Positions 1-12,593 of a stretch of 64,000 nt of DNA are shown here, in pieces. The position numbers and the translations under genes were made by a program. The DNA comes from Cadophora sp. MPI-SDFR-AT-0126. Its lineage: Eukaryota > Ascomycota > Leotiomycetes > Helotiales > Ploettnerulaceae. How positions within the stretch are numbered: position 1 is the first letter of the stretch; each line of letters begins with the position of its first letter. The stretch lies in contig JAGMVK010000007.1 of assembly GCA_020747065.1 (NCBI GenBank), positions 992,001-1,056,000 of the forward strand, in the 5' to 3' direction. The notes under the pieces were generated by a model that did no database searches, had not been told where the DNA came from, and saw only the letters and a program-made list of their open reading frames with translations.

Positions 1-631
1 TTGTACTTACAGGCTTGCAATCAAGACTTAGACCCGGCCTCTAGGGCAAAGAACCTGGTGTACAATACTTACTCCCCTTCCTACCTACCTACCTACCTAC
101 CTACCTACCTAAGTACCTAAGTACCTTTTTTACATACATACTTGCCTGCAAGGATTTGTGTTGCCCTAAGTCAATCAATAATATCTTATCATACCATACA
201 GACAATACCGTCCCGCGTCTCGGGAGAGCACACTCCCACTCCCATTCCCACTCCCGCCTCTGACGCGCTTTCTAATGCCCATGCATGTATGCATGTACTT
301 GATTCACACCTTCCCCAACCCGTCTTTAGCCTTACATACGTTTTTAAGAGCTTTAGGGTGAGGTAGGACGGACAGGGTTGGGTCAAGGTCAACACATGTG
401 CCCTTCGAACTAACTATTTCTTTTCTCCCCGGTGATTTACCTCCGTACTACTCGCCGCGTAGCAATTTTTAAACTACTTACTGAGCGCTTCAAGGAGAAG
501 GACATTCTCGAAGGTCTCTTTACCTTCCTTCACTGCGACCTTCTTGGTCCCTAGTCCCAGCTCAGCGCTCTCAACCAAATAATTGCGGCCCAAGTTCCAG
601 TGCGAAGTCCCACCTCAATACGTCACCCAGA
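1..631. promoter_or_regulatory. Upstream region of the GH63-like gene with a CTAC microsatellite
   Basis: No coding region is supported here. A simple repeat of about seven CTAC units lies at roughly 81-110, followed by two degenerate copies (AAGTACCT). The rest is mixed-composition, pyrimidine-rich sequence and probably includes the promoter and 5' UTR of the gene that starts at 632. Short open frames on both strands show no family resemblance. Confidence 0.5.
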
Positions 632-3600
632 ATGGTCCAGATCAACCATCATGAGTACTTGAGCGAGGAGGAGAAGCGTTTGAAAGAGGATCGAGAACGA
701 ACGAAGTACTGGAAGAAGTGGGGTCCCTATGTGGCCGAGAGACAATGGGCAACAGGTACTGGCTCGACTCCTGCTGTCTGTCTACATGTCTAATTTCTGA
801 CTATCATGATGAAGTCCGTGAAGATTACAGCGCCGATGGTGATGCCTGGAGTCGTGAGTCTGCCCTCCGAACTAATTGCCTACCGCCACCTTCGAGCCTT
901 TCTAATCACCTGTAGATTTCCCTCACGAACACGCTCGATCAAGGACATTTCGCTGGGGGGAGGACGGCATTGCTGGTGTTTCGGATACCCATGGCTTGCA
1001 GAATATTGCTTTTGCGTTTTGGAATGAGGAAGAGTGGGTGCCATCGCGGGGTAGCTGGCTGGAGCTTCTGGGCTAACAAAAACAACAGCGATTTCTTGAA
1101 GGAGCGCCTTTTCGGCCTCTCGAATCCGCAGGGAAACCATGGCGAGAGCATCAAGGAGGCACATTTCCATGTTGATAACACTCCCACTGTATGTCACGAC
1201 GCCCATCGGCACATTGCATTTTACTGACCTGTTCAACTCCCAGCACTCCTATATGAAGCTCCTCTACAAATACCCCCAGAAGAAATTCCCCTACGAAGAC
1301 CTGATCAAAGAAAATGGAAAGCGAGGCAAGGAAGAACGAGAATACCAAATTGTTGATACCGGCATTTTTGACGACGACAGATATTGGGACATCATCATTG
1401 AAACTGCAAAGGAGACCGACGACCCAGACGAGCTGCTTTTCCGAGTCACGGCATGGAATCGTGGTCCTGAGCCAGCACCACTGCACATCATACCACATGT
1501 CTGGTTTAGAAACACATGGGCCTGGGGCTATGAGTCTGCAGACAAGAAGCCTAACATCCACCAGGTCAGCGAAACGGCTGCACAGAGCAAACACCACAAG
1601 CTGGGAGACCGCTATTTCTCACTCTCTCCGTCTCCAGGCGTCGGACCCAGCGGTCAAGATGTTCTTCCCAAACTCATATTCACAGAGAACGATACCAACT
1701 ACGAGAAATTGTACGGCGGTAAGAATGAACAGCCATATGTTAAGGACGCCTTCCACCGATACATTGTAGATGGTGAGAAGAAGGCAATCAACCCTAAGCG
1801 TACTGGGACGAAATCTGCAGCTTGGTTCAGTTTCAACGAGGCTGGGGGTGTCGCTCCAGGTGAGTGTGCCGTGGTGAGATTTCGAATCTCGAAGAAATAT
1901 GAAGACTACATTGATGAGGAGTTGTTTGACGACATAATGGAGAAGCGAAAGGAGGAGGCCGATGAATTTTATCACCGCATCAGTCCCCTTCCCATGTCCG
2001 AGGACTTGCGCAACATCCAGCGTCAAGCTTTCGCCGGAATGATGTGGACTAAGCAGTTCTACCATTTCATCTGGGACCAATGGGCAAATGGTGATCCGAG
2101 CCAGCCGCCCCCTCCTCCTGAGCGCAAAGCCGTCAGAAATACAAATTGGAAGCATATGCATCTCGATGATATCCTTTCCATGCCAGATTCATGGGAGTAT
2201 CCTTTCTTCGCTGCATGGGATTCTGCCTTCCACTGTATCCCTTTGGCTATGATCGATCCCGATTTTGCAAAGAAGCAATTGGACTTGTTCACCAGAGAGT
2301 GGTACATGCACCCAAATGGACAGCTGCCTGCCTACGAGTGGAACTTCGGAGATGTCAACCCTCCAGTTCATGCTTGGGCCACCTTCAGATCTTTCAAAAT
2401 CGAGAGGAAGCTGTATGGTCGTCAAGATATTGATTTCCTCGAGCGGGTTTTCCAGAAGTTGTTGCTCAACTTCACTTGGTGGGTGAACCGTAAGGACTTT
2501 GACGGAAAGAATGTATTCGAAGGAGGTTTCCTCGGGTTGGACAACATCGGTCTGTTCAACCGTTCCGAACCTTTGCCTACTGGAGGTGTCCTCGAGCAGG
2601 CCGACAGCACTGGATGGATGGCATTCTACTGTCTGTGCATGTTGAACATCTCGCTAGAGTTGGCGAAGCATCGACGGATCTATGAAGATATCGCATCGAA
2701 GTTCTTCGAGCACTTCATGTTAATCAGCGATGCTATGACCTACAAAGCTGGAGAGAACGAAAAGTCCCTGTGGAACGAGGAGGACGGTTTCTACTACGAT
2801 GCAATCTCTTATGGTGGGCCATGGACGCAGCAGCTTCCAGTCAGATCGCTCGTGGGCTTGATCCCTCTTTACGCAACTCTAACATTGGAGCCAGAGCTCA
2901 TCAATAAGCTGCCAGCTTTCAAGAAGCGCGTCGATTGGTTCATTGAAAATAGACATGATGTTGCTGAACGCAACATGGCGAGCATACGAAAGAGGGGTAA
3001 AGACAATCGGATCCTGCTGTCCCTCGTTAGCAAAGATCGCCTCGAGAAGATCCTGAAGCGAATGCTGGATGAGGACGAGTTCTTTAGTGACCATGGAATT
3101 CGATCGCTCTCGAAGTTCCACAAGGAGCACCCCTACGCCATGGATGTCAATGGCCAGGAATTCAAGGTCAGCTATGTTCCAGGTGACTCAGACAGTGGCC
3201 TATTTGGAGGTAACAGTAATTGGAGAGGGCCAATCTGGATCTGTGTCAATTTCTTGCTTGTCGAATCTCTTCAACGTTTCTACATGTTCTACGGTCCATC
3301 ATTCGAGGTCGAGTGTCCAACTGGCTCGGGTGACATGATGCATCTGGGCCGAGTATCCGAAGAAATTCAACATCGACTTCAGCATCTCATGGCTCGTGGA
3401 GATGATGGGCGTCGTGCCATCAATGATGGAAACGATATGCTTGATTTCGATCCCAATTGGAAGGACAACCTGTGGTTCTACGAATTTTTCGATGGCGATA
3501 CTGGCCGTGGCTTGGGTGCTACACATCAGTGCGGATGGACTGGATTGCTGGCAAGAATGATCCATGACACTGGGTAAGTGGAGAATTCTGAACAACGGCT

Positions 3601-3981
3601 ATCAAATATTAACATATTGACAGTCTGAGCTGCCGTCTTCCTCAAACCCCTAGAACGCCATCTACCGGCATGAACCACTACTTTGATGATGTTTTCACCC
3701 GCCATGTCATGCACAAAACTGAAAAATCTGGCCGTCCAAACATGCGACGCTCTTCAACTGCTCGATCGATTGCCGCACGAAGTGACTTCGACTTGGACGA
3801 AGTTCGTTCAATCGGCAACTCTGTTGAAACCGAAAACGCCGAGAGGGAGAGGGAACGAAGAGAGGCTGACATCCATACGGCCAACTATGTTTCCGAGCAG
3901 CTTGAGAGAGTCCGCAGTCACCAGTCAGCAGACTTTGAAGAAAATGGCGATGAGTACGAGGCTCAGCTTGATGGCCAATGA
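632..3981 (+). CDS. GH63-like glucosidase (mannosyl-oligosaccharide glucosidase-like)
   Basis: Six exons are inferred: 632-755, 815-853, 916-1033, 1089-1188, 1244-3573 and 3624-3981, giving 1022 residues. All introns are 50-62 nt with GT...AG ends and keep the frame. The start is the ATG at 632, whose product begins [10 protein letters not shown]; the next exons read on into [16 protein letters not shown] and [15 protein letters not shown], a conserved block of microbial GH63 relatives. Later blocks include [17 protein letters not shown] and [10 protein letters not shown], typical of the (alpha/alpha)6 glucosidase fold. The last about 110 residues are charged and low in complexity. There is no signal peptide at the N terminus, so a cytosolic role is more likely than ER glycan trimming (inference). 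Family members hydrolyse alpha-glucosidic bonds; the substrate cannot be read from the sequence. Confidence 0.9.
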
Positions 3982-4301
3982 GTTAGAATACCTGACAAAG
4001 GGTCAACTCAGTGCTCACTAGATTTGCTTTATTTTGCTTCGTATACGAAAGCATACATCAGGCGTTGTGGGATAAGACAAAAACAGAACTGGCTGTAGCA
4101 TAGATAGAGCTAGAGAATAGACCAGCATATTCATGCCCGAAGTATCCTTAGGCTTTCGATGAATTGGACAGCATGTCAAATTCGAACCAGGCTGGTAGAC
4201 TAAAATTGGAATTCTAATTCTCGACTCTTATACACATCTTCCTCCGCCCTCATTTGGGCCTGGCCTCCGCTCTCCAGCGACAAAACGAAACTGCTCGTGT
4301 T
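3982..4301. other. Convergent 3' intergenic region
   Basis: This 320-bp gap separates the 3' ends of two convergent genes, the GH63-like gene and the OSCP gene. It presumably holds both 3' UTRs. No open frame, repeat or structured RNA is evident. Confidence 0.5.
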
Positions 4302-5218
4302 TTACAAGGTATCGGTGAGAAGTTTGTTCATCTTCGCGATGCGCGCTGAGACGCTGAGATCAATAGTACGGTCTCCGATCTCTACAACAAGCCCTCCAAG
4401 GATATCTGGATTGACCTATGTCTTGTAAGTTTGAAAGATGCACATGTAGTCCTGAGTTCCGTACCTTATTTGTGACCTTGAGCTTCTTTCCGGAGCCGAC
4501 GTACTGGGACTTGGAGACGGCTGTCTCAAGTCGGGAAAGGATCTTGTTATCCAGTTGCTAGAATATCATCAGCATTCCATGCCCTTCTCGCTTTCAATCT
4601 GCTTTGCACATACCGAGGCGCTCGTGACAGTCAACTCAACCTCACCCTTTGCCGCGCTCATCAACTCCCCGAACTTCTCGCAGATGCCCTTCAACAGACC
4701 CAACCGGTTGTAGAAGGCGAGGGTATTGAGGAAGTTCTTTACAGTATCCCCCTTGTCTCCCGTTGCTCCGGTATGCTTCTGCAGCTCCGCAACAATGGCT
4801 GACTTGTCCTCGGCACTGAGTGTAGGTGCTTGCATGATAGTGGCCAGCTTAGTATCCTTGTGGTAGACATCGTTGAGTGCGGCAATGGCTTTGGCGGTGC
4901 TGTCTAGAGTCGAGTTCTTCACGGCGGCCGTATACTGTTTGTTCGATTAGCCACCTCCCTTCATCTGATGCCACTATCCTCCCAGCGCCCAATTGGCTGT
5001 CCAGATTCGTTCTCAATAAAGAGTATTAGACGACATACCAACGCAGTGGCATAGGTGCCATCAAGACCGTAGAGAGCGATGGGAGGTTTCGAGTCGGGGC
5101 TGGCACTCGCCGGTGCAGCGTATGATCGAATTTGACTGGCGGCGAGAACTCTTGGGGCGGCGACACGTTGGGGAGCTGAGGCCCGCGCGGCGCGGAGGAT
5201 TGCTCGACTCGAAAGCAT
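4302..5218 (-). CDS. ATP5: ATP synthase subunit 5, oligomycin sensitivity-conferring protein (OSCP), mitochondrial
   Basis: Four exons on the minus strand: 5218-5039, 4934-4614, 4557-4465 and 4415-4302, giving 235 residues, the usual OSCP length. The start is the ATG at 5218; upstream in-frame codons belong to the leader. The N terminus MLSSRAILRAARASAPQ is rich in Arg, Ala and Ser with no acids, a typical mitochondrial presequence. The mature part begins near PPIALYGLDGTYATALY, the hallmark OSCP start, and the C-terminal exon ends with NPDILGGLVVEIGDRTIDLS, the conserved F1-stator contact region. OSCP links the peripheral stalk to the F1 head of ATP synthase in the mitochondrial matrix. The introns are 49-104 nt with GT...AG ends. 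Housekeeping gene; nothing unusual seen. Confidence 0.96.
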
Positions 5219-5779
5219 GATGCAGGTGTTCAATTGACGTTGGGAGAGGAGATGGGTTATTGAGTTGGGAGCAGCGTCCTCAAAAACCGGCAATGATTTC
5301 TCCACAGCCGGAAGTCACGTGAATATGTTGTTAGTGCAAGGGAATTTTGTGATATCTTCGGGCAGGTAGTAAAGTAGAAAGTGCGAATCAAACTTGATTA
5401 TCAAATGAGTCAGTTGATCCTATAAGTTCTGTGGATTTGGTGTTCAGTTGCTCAAAGAATGTTCCCGCGAGCACCCACTAAATGCTATCCAGTCTTGCTT
5501 GAGAATTACCGATTTTAAAGGTATTCTTGATAAAGAAAACATAGCACAGATCTCACTCATCTACTCTTATTTATTCTCGCTTCGCACAGTGACATGCAAT
5601 TGCTACCCATAACTTGACTACAATACAGTCTACTCCACTGTTATGACCCGGACACCGTGGGAGACCCAACCAACCTAGCCTTGGAAAGACACCTAGCTGC
5701 CAGACTCCATCCGAAAACCCAGTGAACGCCTGAATCATGCTATACCTCGGCCATCATCCATTCATAATCTCATAACCAC
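5219..5779. promoter_or_regulatory. Intergenic region: OSCP promoter and MOB1 3' region
   Basis: About 560 bp between the start of the OSCP gene and the stop of the MOB1 gene, both on the minus strand. It should contain the OSCP promoter and 5' UTR and the MOB1 3' UTR. No ORF or repeat of note. Confidence 0.5.
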
Positions 5780-6797
5780 TTAGTCACTTCGAAGCATGCT
5801 CTCAACTAGATCTCCCAAGGGTCCCCAGAAATCCTTTCCACTTGCCAAACTGTGCTCATCGATGAATAGAACATAATGCTTGAAGCTGGTATTGAGATGG
5901 GCCTCAAGACCAAGTTCACGAACGACGGGGTAGTGGTGGCAATAGATGTGAGCGTAAACACGATACATTCTCTTGAAGACTTGACGAATCATGCTTGGGA
6001 AGGATTTCGGAAATGGAACCCCTCAGCTATAGTTAGTCAATGTTTCCGGCAAGGTGGAGTGACATACCAATTCTGCTTGGGAAAACTGCCTCATTGTCAA
6101 TGTTACTCTGAACCCATGCCATCAAGTGTTCGATGTACGTAGGAGCGGGCATTTTGGTGGGCCGCTTGTAGGTTTCGGAATCCTGCCAGAGATACTCAAA
6201 TCTACCACATAATGTCAGGGCATTTTCCAGAAAATGGGTGTTGCTACGGACTCATCTGTAGCTTTCATCTCAGGACACGATTGTGGAGAGCAGAACTCGG
6301 TAATTGAGCCGTAAAGGAGGTTGATATGATTGTAGAAGTCGACCACTACTAGCCATTAGTAGCTGTACATCAACCATTCGTGTGGTGGGTCGTACTGTTG
6401 ACCGCCAGCCATTCATTCTCATCTTCGCCCTCTGGAAGCTTCACAATCTTTCGCAGGCTGCCTCCCCCAAGCGTAGCCTCCGCATACTGTCTCAATTGGT
6501 AGCTTGTGCTGCCCTTGGTAGCATTACGGGGTCTGAACTGATTTCTCGTTCGTTGGTTGCTGTGTAAGTCCATCTGTGAGCATGTTGTCTCTTGTGTAGA
6601 GTCGGAATGTCCTTCAGCCAAACCATCATCTGCGGGGGCTGTGGATATTGCCGACAAGGATTCAGAGTGAGAGAGAGTTGACGAGAGAGGTGGAATGTCT
6701 GGAGGGCTCAGGTATCGGAGGATCGCAGCAGCCACAGAAATGATAGCCATGAAGAAATGATCTGGGAAACTAACACGGTGGTGATGAAAGAAGCCAT
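5780..6797 (-). CDS. MOB1: MOB1/phocein family kinase activator
   Basis: Five exons on the minus strand: 6797-6775, 6559-6396, 6345-6252, 6201-6068 and 6021-5780, giving 218 residues, the usual Mob1 length. The first exon encodes only MASFITTV and is joined over a 215-nt intron to [12 protein letters not shown]. The long open frame running into the second exon from upstream would give a non-homologous N terminus, so the short first exon is preferred. The conserved Mob1 core follows: [19 protein letters not shown] carries the zinc-ligand cysteines, and [14 protein letters not shown] carries the zinc-ligand histidines. The protein ends [18 protein letters not shown]. Mob1 binds and activates NDR/LATS-type kinases in mitotic exit and septation. 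One junction (between exons 2 and 3) gives Met where Val is usual, so the exact splice site there is slightly uncertain. Confidence 0.94.
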
Positions 6798-7612
6798 CGT
6801 ACTTTGACTGGGGTTGGTGACCGAGCAGGTGTTTGTAGGTCTGGAATGCTGAATGTTAGCAGGGTGATAGGAGTCCGCCAAGGGGATAAATCAAACCAAC
6901 AGACCAAAGCGATCTAACCCACGGCCAGAAGCCCAATCGAGGACTTGGACAGAGGTTCGAAAAGGGAGGGACAAAAAAGCAAGTAGGTTTACTGGTTGGC
7001 TGGCTAGTAGTATCGCAGAGTATCCACGTCGTGGTTGTTGGTGGCGGATGTTCTCGTAAGGAAGCTACTTTTGTCGCGATTGCTTTGCGTGGCTTTGTTG
7101 ACTTTGGTTGGCAGAGCGGAAGCAGACCAGGGCTGCCGACCAATTGCGGAGAGTGGAGTGGCTGATTGGGACAACACCAATATCACAGCCTCGTCCTCGT
7201 CCTCGGGGCGGGGCGGGGCGGAGCGGGAAAACTAATCGCCTCCCAGTCTTCCTGCTCAACTCGACCTCGACCTCGACCTCGACCGATCATTCATATATCC
7301 AATTCCATCCTCTCCGCCCTTGTCGTATTAAGCCACTCCAGCTCGAGTCAACTGCCCGGTACGGCTTAATACTCTAGCAGGGGAGCCTATCCACTGAAGT
7401 ACCACTTGCGACACGATCTATTGTTCTGCAAATCCAATTACACTACATGCACTTCACTATGCTGGCCCGCTCTCCCAACTTCACCATCGATTTACTGCAT
7501 CCATGACTGGCAGCATTGATATCACTCGAGCAGATGGAGCTCTGAGCTCCTCCATATCTACATTTACAACTACTCATACCCCTCAACTCCGCATCTCGCT
7601 CTCGCTCACGAG
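6798..7612. promoter_or_regulatory. Divergent promoter region between MOB1 and the RGP1-like gene
   Basis: An 815-bp region between two divergently transcribed genes. It contains a short GC-rich run made of GGCGGGGCGG-type repeats near 7205-7225, preceded by CTCGTC repeats, and four copies of the hexamer CGACCT near 7260-7285. The ORFs seen here are shadows of this low-complexity sequence. CT-rich stretches just before 7613 fit a fungal 5' UTR. Confidence 0.5.
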
Positions 7613-10136
7613 ATGTCAGCTCCATTGACGAACATCCGAGTCTTTGTCCAATGGACTCAACAAACGGTCTTTGCTGGCGAGGATGTCGAATGCCAAATCA
7701 CATTTAAAAACATAGCCACCGCGCCGACACTACCGAGAACCTCCCTGCATCCCTTCAGTGCAAACGGCTTTGCACCGGCAGATAGGCAGAGGAAGACACC
7801 AGTTTCCAAAATCAAGGACAATGGAAGCCTCGCTCCTCGCCCTTCATCCTCGAATAAGGGTCACCGCACAACACTATCCCTGAATGTTCCGGCTGCGCCC
7901 GTTGGACCCCAACCTACATCTGGCTTATTCAATGGTGCCTCATCTCGAGCCTCCAAAGATGGCAATTCACACAAGCGCTCCGTTTCGATCATCTCTCTTG
8001 GAGCCAGTGAAGGCGGGGTGGATGATTTCACCAGCCATGGCAGCTTTTATGAAAGACCTGCGGGAGGAGCGAGAGGTCATGGCCGGTCTGCGAGTCTTCA
8101 GATAGTTCCTCGTAGGCATGCGATCAATGGAGGTCCTCCATCAGGTAACGGCAGCGAAGAAGAAACTGTTCTTTGAAACCTCTCTGACGTTCCTAGCACC
8201 AATGAATCCGCGTTCAGCAACGCAGCCATCTCCTCTCAACTCTCTATTCTCTCCTACCAAAGCGGAAACAGAGAGGCCGTCGAGACGCCGACCCGGTGTT
8301 GCTACTGCTCCGAGCACGCCTAATATGCCAAGCGCGCCATTCACGAGACGCAAGGGGTCAGGCTCCTTACCACAGACGTTCAAATTCCCTGTTGTTTCAT
8401 CGCCATCTTCTGAAGGGAAACCAAATGATCAATTTGCGTCGCCTGCATACCAGGAGAGTGCACGGCTTCTATCTCCTCGGTCTAGGGAAAACATACCTGT
8501 GATATCAGAGAAAATAACATCTATGACACGGGTACTTTCACCAGCCAGTATGGGTGGAACGCCTCGTAGCAGTGGGGAATTCTATTCCCTCAGTAACAAC
8601 TCGACAGAAACTCTTGCCTCAGAGTATTTGCCCCAGCAGTCTGGCCGGGGCCCACTATCTGGTGGCCACACAAGACGACCATCGAACTTGACAACAGTGA
8701 ACCACCATTTGCCCCCAGAGACTCTGATGATGGGTTACGCGCAAATCCATGGATCATTTACCCTAGACGCCTCTTTGATAAGTCAGGCGCCTTTTGAGGA
8801 CGTGAAAAAAAGGGGGGCAGTCGGTGGTCAGGGTGGAGGTGTCATTGGAGTGGAACACAACAAGCGAGATAGTGGTCTCCTCAGGAGTTTCGTGTGGGGT
8901 AATCTTGGCGAGTCGCTTGGTGGACTTCTTGGAGGTAGCGAGCTCAGCAGTATCAAGGACATGAGAGGGATTGCGAGTTCTCGGTCCATTCCTCTTCTCT
9001 CGACCCCACAGTCAATCCTCTTTGTTGACCTACGACTTGCTCCTGGCGAGAGCAGAAGCTACAAATACTCTTTCAAGCTCCCGCGTGGCTTGCCACCTAG
9101 TCATCGGGGTAAGGCAATCAAGATATCCTACAAGTTAGTGATAGGAACTCAGCGACCTGGTGGGGCCAAGGAGCAGCAAGTAAAGTCTGTCGAGGTTCCG
9201 TTTCGCGTACTGGGAAGCGTCAACAGTCACGGAGAACTTCTCGGTCATGACCTTATGTCTCCATACATCATACTTCGTGACCAGGCTCGTGTTGAAACGG
9301 TCGAGAGTGCCGCGGAGACGAATCTGGAATCCTCTAAGGAGATGGAAGTGAAAGCTACCTTGAAAGCGCCAGAGTCTACATTGGGTGGTTTTCTCGGCTA
9401 CGTTGATGAATTGCTTACAGCACCACGACAGAATTCTAGCGCTGGCTTACTATCTCCGACCGAACTGCCTAGATCTCGTCGCCAATCTTCCATTCCGGAG
9501 GCTGCAACTGCGAAAGAAGCTATAGACATGGCCATTTTACGGAGCAACATCGTCACCGACACCAGACAAAGCCCCAACAGGTTCGAGATTGCTCGAAGTG
9601 GTAAGCGGGTCGCGGTTGTCATGCTTGGACGGCCCGCATATCGACTCGGAGAGACTATCTCCGCTGCAATTGACTTCTCAGATGTTGAAATACCCTGCTA
9701 TGCGATACATGCATCACTGGAGACATCTGAGAAGGTTGATAATTCAATATCGCTACGATCTGACGCCAGCATCCTTCGAGTGACACGCAAAGTCCACGCT
9801 TCCCATTCCGAGTCGACCTTATTCGCTCGCAGAGTTGTTTTCTCACCAACCATTCCCTCCTTGGCTACTCCTGAATTCATCACCAGTAGCGTGAGTTTAG
9901 AATGGCGAGTTCGTATAGAGTTCGTGACTCCACGGCTCCTCCGAGAGCATAACGCAGTGTTTGGGTATGCAGACCTCTTAGAGGAGGTGGCGAGAGATGA
10001 CAGAGGCGTTGTTCTCGCTGCTGCTGAGGCGCTAGAATGCGAGAATTTTGAAATAGCTGTTCCTCTCAGGATATATGGCGCTTTGGCGATGAGCACAGAA
10101 CGAGCCGAAAGTCAAATGAGTGGACTTGTTGTATAG
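7613..10136 (+). CDS. RGP1-like arrestin-fold protein (Ric1-Rgp1 exchange factor subunit)
   Basis: Two exons, 7613-8144 and 8197-10136, joined over a 52-nt intron, give 823 residues. The N terminus (NIRVFVQWTQQTVFAGEDVE and on) is the first beta-sandwich of the Rgp1 family. A long Ser/Pro-rich, poorly conserved linker follows (residues about 50-330). The second conserved part holds FVDLRLAPGESRSYKYSFKL near residue 450 and a stretch ending KISYKLVIGTQRPG. The C-terminal third returns to arrestin-like strands (LGRPAYRLGETISAAIDFSD). In yeast Rgp1 pairs with Ric1 to activate the Golgi Rab Ypt6; the same role is inferred here. The intron is certain because the first frame stops at 8174-8176 and the join restores family sequence. 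A GA-rich run around 8805-8815 (a homopolymer A and G run) sits in the coding part and should be checked for sequencing error. Confidence 0.88.
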
Positions 10137-10759
10137 CAGATGGGAGGCAGACCAACAGTCTCGTTTGGGTAGACACTCAATATATTACGTATGAAGAACG
10201 TCGTAGTCGACGCTTGATCATCTCCGCTATCTCAGACCTCAGGCTCCGTCCGAGTCCAAAGGGGACCCTAGAAGCAACATTCTTCCTTCTGCATTTGAGA
10301 TATGACTACCTCGTTCTGACTTTATGGTGTGCAAGCCGTCCAGGAGTCTTACCTAGTGGCTCGACTATCTCGCTCTGCAAATCTACTGCGCCGTCAAGTG
10401 GGATCGGTTAAATGCCAAGGCCGTCTTTCTCGCCCCAGGGTTCTGGTGAAAACATTGTCAGATGCTTGGCTGCAGCCAATATCTATCACTCAAATCCTAC
10501 GTTTCAGGCCCCAAGCGTCGGCAGCAATTGTCGCTTTACAAATCTTGAGATTGAGGGTATGCGCCAACGTTGGACGTTTGTTTCTCAAATGACCGGCGCT
10601 CCCTTTCTGTTGCAGTTTTGTTTCGGTGTGCCATCGTGAAACACAGTATCAAAGAGCACGGATCCCCTCAACTAGGTTTAATTTTATAAGCATTCGGTTC
10701 GCCCAACCCATATATGCATCGATCAGTCACAGGCAGCCTGCGTCATCAGCGAAATCAAA
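10137..10759. other. Intergenic region before the SET-domain gene
   Basis: About 620 bp with no convincing gene. It should hold the RGP1-like 3' UTR and the promoter of the SET-domain gene. A TTTTATAAG element at about 10681-10689 lies some 70 bp upstream of the ATG at 10760 and could act as a TATA-like box. Confidence 0.4.
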
Positions 10760-12593
10760 ATGAGTGTCATGTTTTCCTTACTTGTAGCATCCTTGCTAGC
10801 AGCGCAAGTTTTTGCCGGGGAACAGGAAGTGCCTCTCGTGACACAATGCCCGGGTTTACAGGCGTGGCCACTACTAAACACATCATGTCCGGCCGTACAA
10901 CATAATATTTTCGATATGCTTTGGATTTCCGAATCTGAAGAGAACAACATGTGTCGTGTTGACTCGAAGATGTGTCACCTCGAGGGATCTTCTATTGGTC
11001 TGGCTAAAAACCAGCGGGATTGCATCACAGGCTCTTCCGCCGTCTACTGTGTCTACCTATTCTCGGACTTTGCACGAGGTCGTGGTAAGAATTGTCCTTC
11101 TTTTCCAAGGAATATTTCTCCTTGCCCGCCTATCCCCGTTCATGGATTTCTGTTCAGATTGGATTCTGATCTGACTTTACGCTGAAACCTTTCCTAGGTC
11201 TGTCCGTCGTAGCTTCTCCTTCGGTTATTCCAACTATTCGCTATGCTTTGTCGGCTTTGGATCCCCGATATGAGCTTGATGCACCGGGGCTTTTCTTCGA
11301 GAAGCCTTTACCAGGACGAGGTATAGGGCTCATTAGCAATCATGCATTTAAAAAGGGCGACCTCATATTGACATCAACACCTCTTTTTATGATTCAAGAA
11401 CGAGCAATGAGTGATATGAGCAAGGCGGATAGGTTGCAGTTACAACGGTTATCCATCTCAGCTCTGCCAGCACGATCAAGGGCGCTTTTTTATGATCTTG
11501 CGGCTCACTTCGGTGGGGACAAAACTGACGATGTGCTTCTCACGAATGGGTTCAGCGCTACGTTCGGTGACTCGAAGGAAGGGTTTGGAATCGTAGTTCC
11601 GGAAGCCGCACGCCTGAATCATGACTGCAGACCAAATGTAAGTAGGGCAGGCTGAAACTACTGTACCTTCACTGATACTTCAACGCCGCTAAATTTGATG
11701 ACTGACTTCGGCTGCCGTATTCTCCAGGCACGATTTGCGTTTGATCCGCGGACGATGGTGCATAAAATCCACGCAGCCCGCGCAATTGAACCGGGCGAGG
11801 AACTCACAGTCTCGTATATCGACGAGAAAGAGATATACTCAGCACGACAGCAGCACATCAAAGCCCATTGGGGATTTGACTGCGAGTGCAAACTGTGCTC
11901 CGCCCCTGGGCAAGTCAGGAACACGTCTGATACCCACCTTCGACGGATTACGGCATTGCGAAAATCCTTATTTCTCTTTACTGTCGAAAACTGCCGAAAA
12001 GTGACCCCGGATATGGCTCTTGAGCTCGTGTCTCTGTACGAGGAAGAAGGTCTTCACGGAGCCCTAGCAGAGGCATACATGGTAACTTCTTTGTGGTACT
12101 GTGTTTGGGGAAATGTTCGCGAAACCAAGAAATGGGCGTCATTAGCAATTGAAAACGTAAGCGACACTTGAGCTACAATGTGATATTGTGTCTGGTTGCA
12201 ATGTTTGTTTCCTTGACGTCACGCTTCTCTCAGATCACGTACTAACTCTTCTGTCAACTAGTGGTTAGTGGTATGTGGATTCGTTCCTAGCATGCTCTTG
12301 GAACTAGGGTTACTTGTGCTGACTGGTCGACTATCTGTCTAGTGGGAAGCGGGAGGTGAGGCAAACCTGCAAGGGATGAGAAATCTTACCCGGCAACCTC
12401 AAAGTTAGTTCATTCCATTCCCTCAGCGAATAACACTGTCCTGGGGATTTGTTTTGCGCCCGTTTTGAGGTGGCTCACTGATTGATCTCTACGTATTGAG
12501 TATCACCATTGCTGATATAGCATGACAGATCATTGGTGCTGGGCCAAAAGAAAGCTACTGGCAGAGTACGGCGATGTGGATGACTATCGGTAG
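10760..12593 (+). CDS. SET-domain protein with N-terminal signal peptide
   Basis: Six exons are inferred: 10760-11084, 11198-11637, 11728-12156, 12262-12270, 12343-12403 and 12529-12593, giving 442 residues. The first exon starts MSVMFSLLVASLLAAQVFAG, a clear signal peptide, followed by a Cys-rich stretch (cysteines within about 100 residues). The SET core is visible: GRGIGLISNHAFKKGD at the start, RLNHDCRPN with the NHxC motif, and GEELTVSYID as the last SET motif. A post-SET cysteine cluster follows (CECKLCSAPG). The fourth exon is only 9 nt and encodes WLV; it gives IEN-WLV-WEAGG, which matches the pattern of related fungal proteins. SET proteins methylate lysines, but a protein routed into the secretory pathway would not reach chromatin in a simple way. 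The substrate is unknown. Confidence 0.82.

Noticed and set aside
880..1236. Minus-strand 118-codon frame
   Set aside because: It is antisense to spliced exons of the GH63-like gene, whose plus-strand sequence is clearly conserved.
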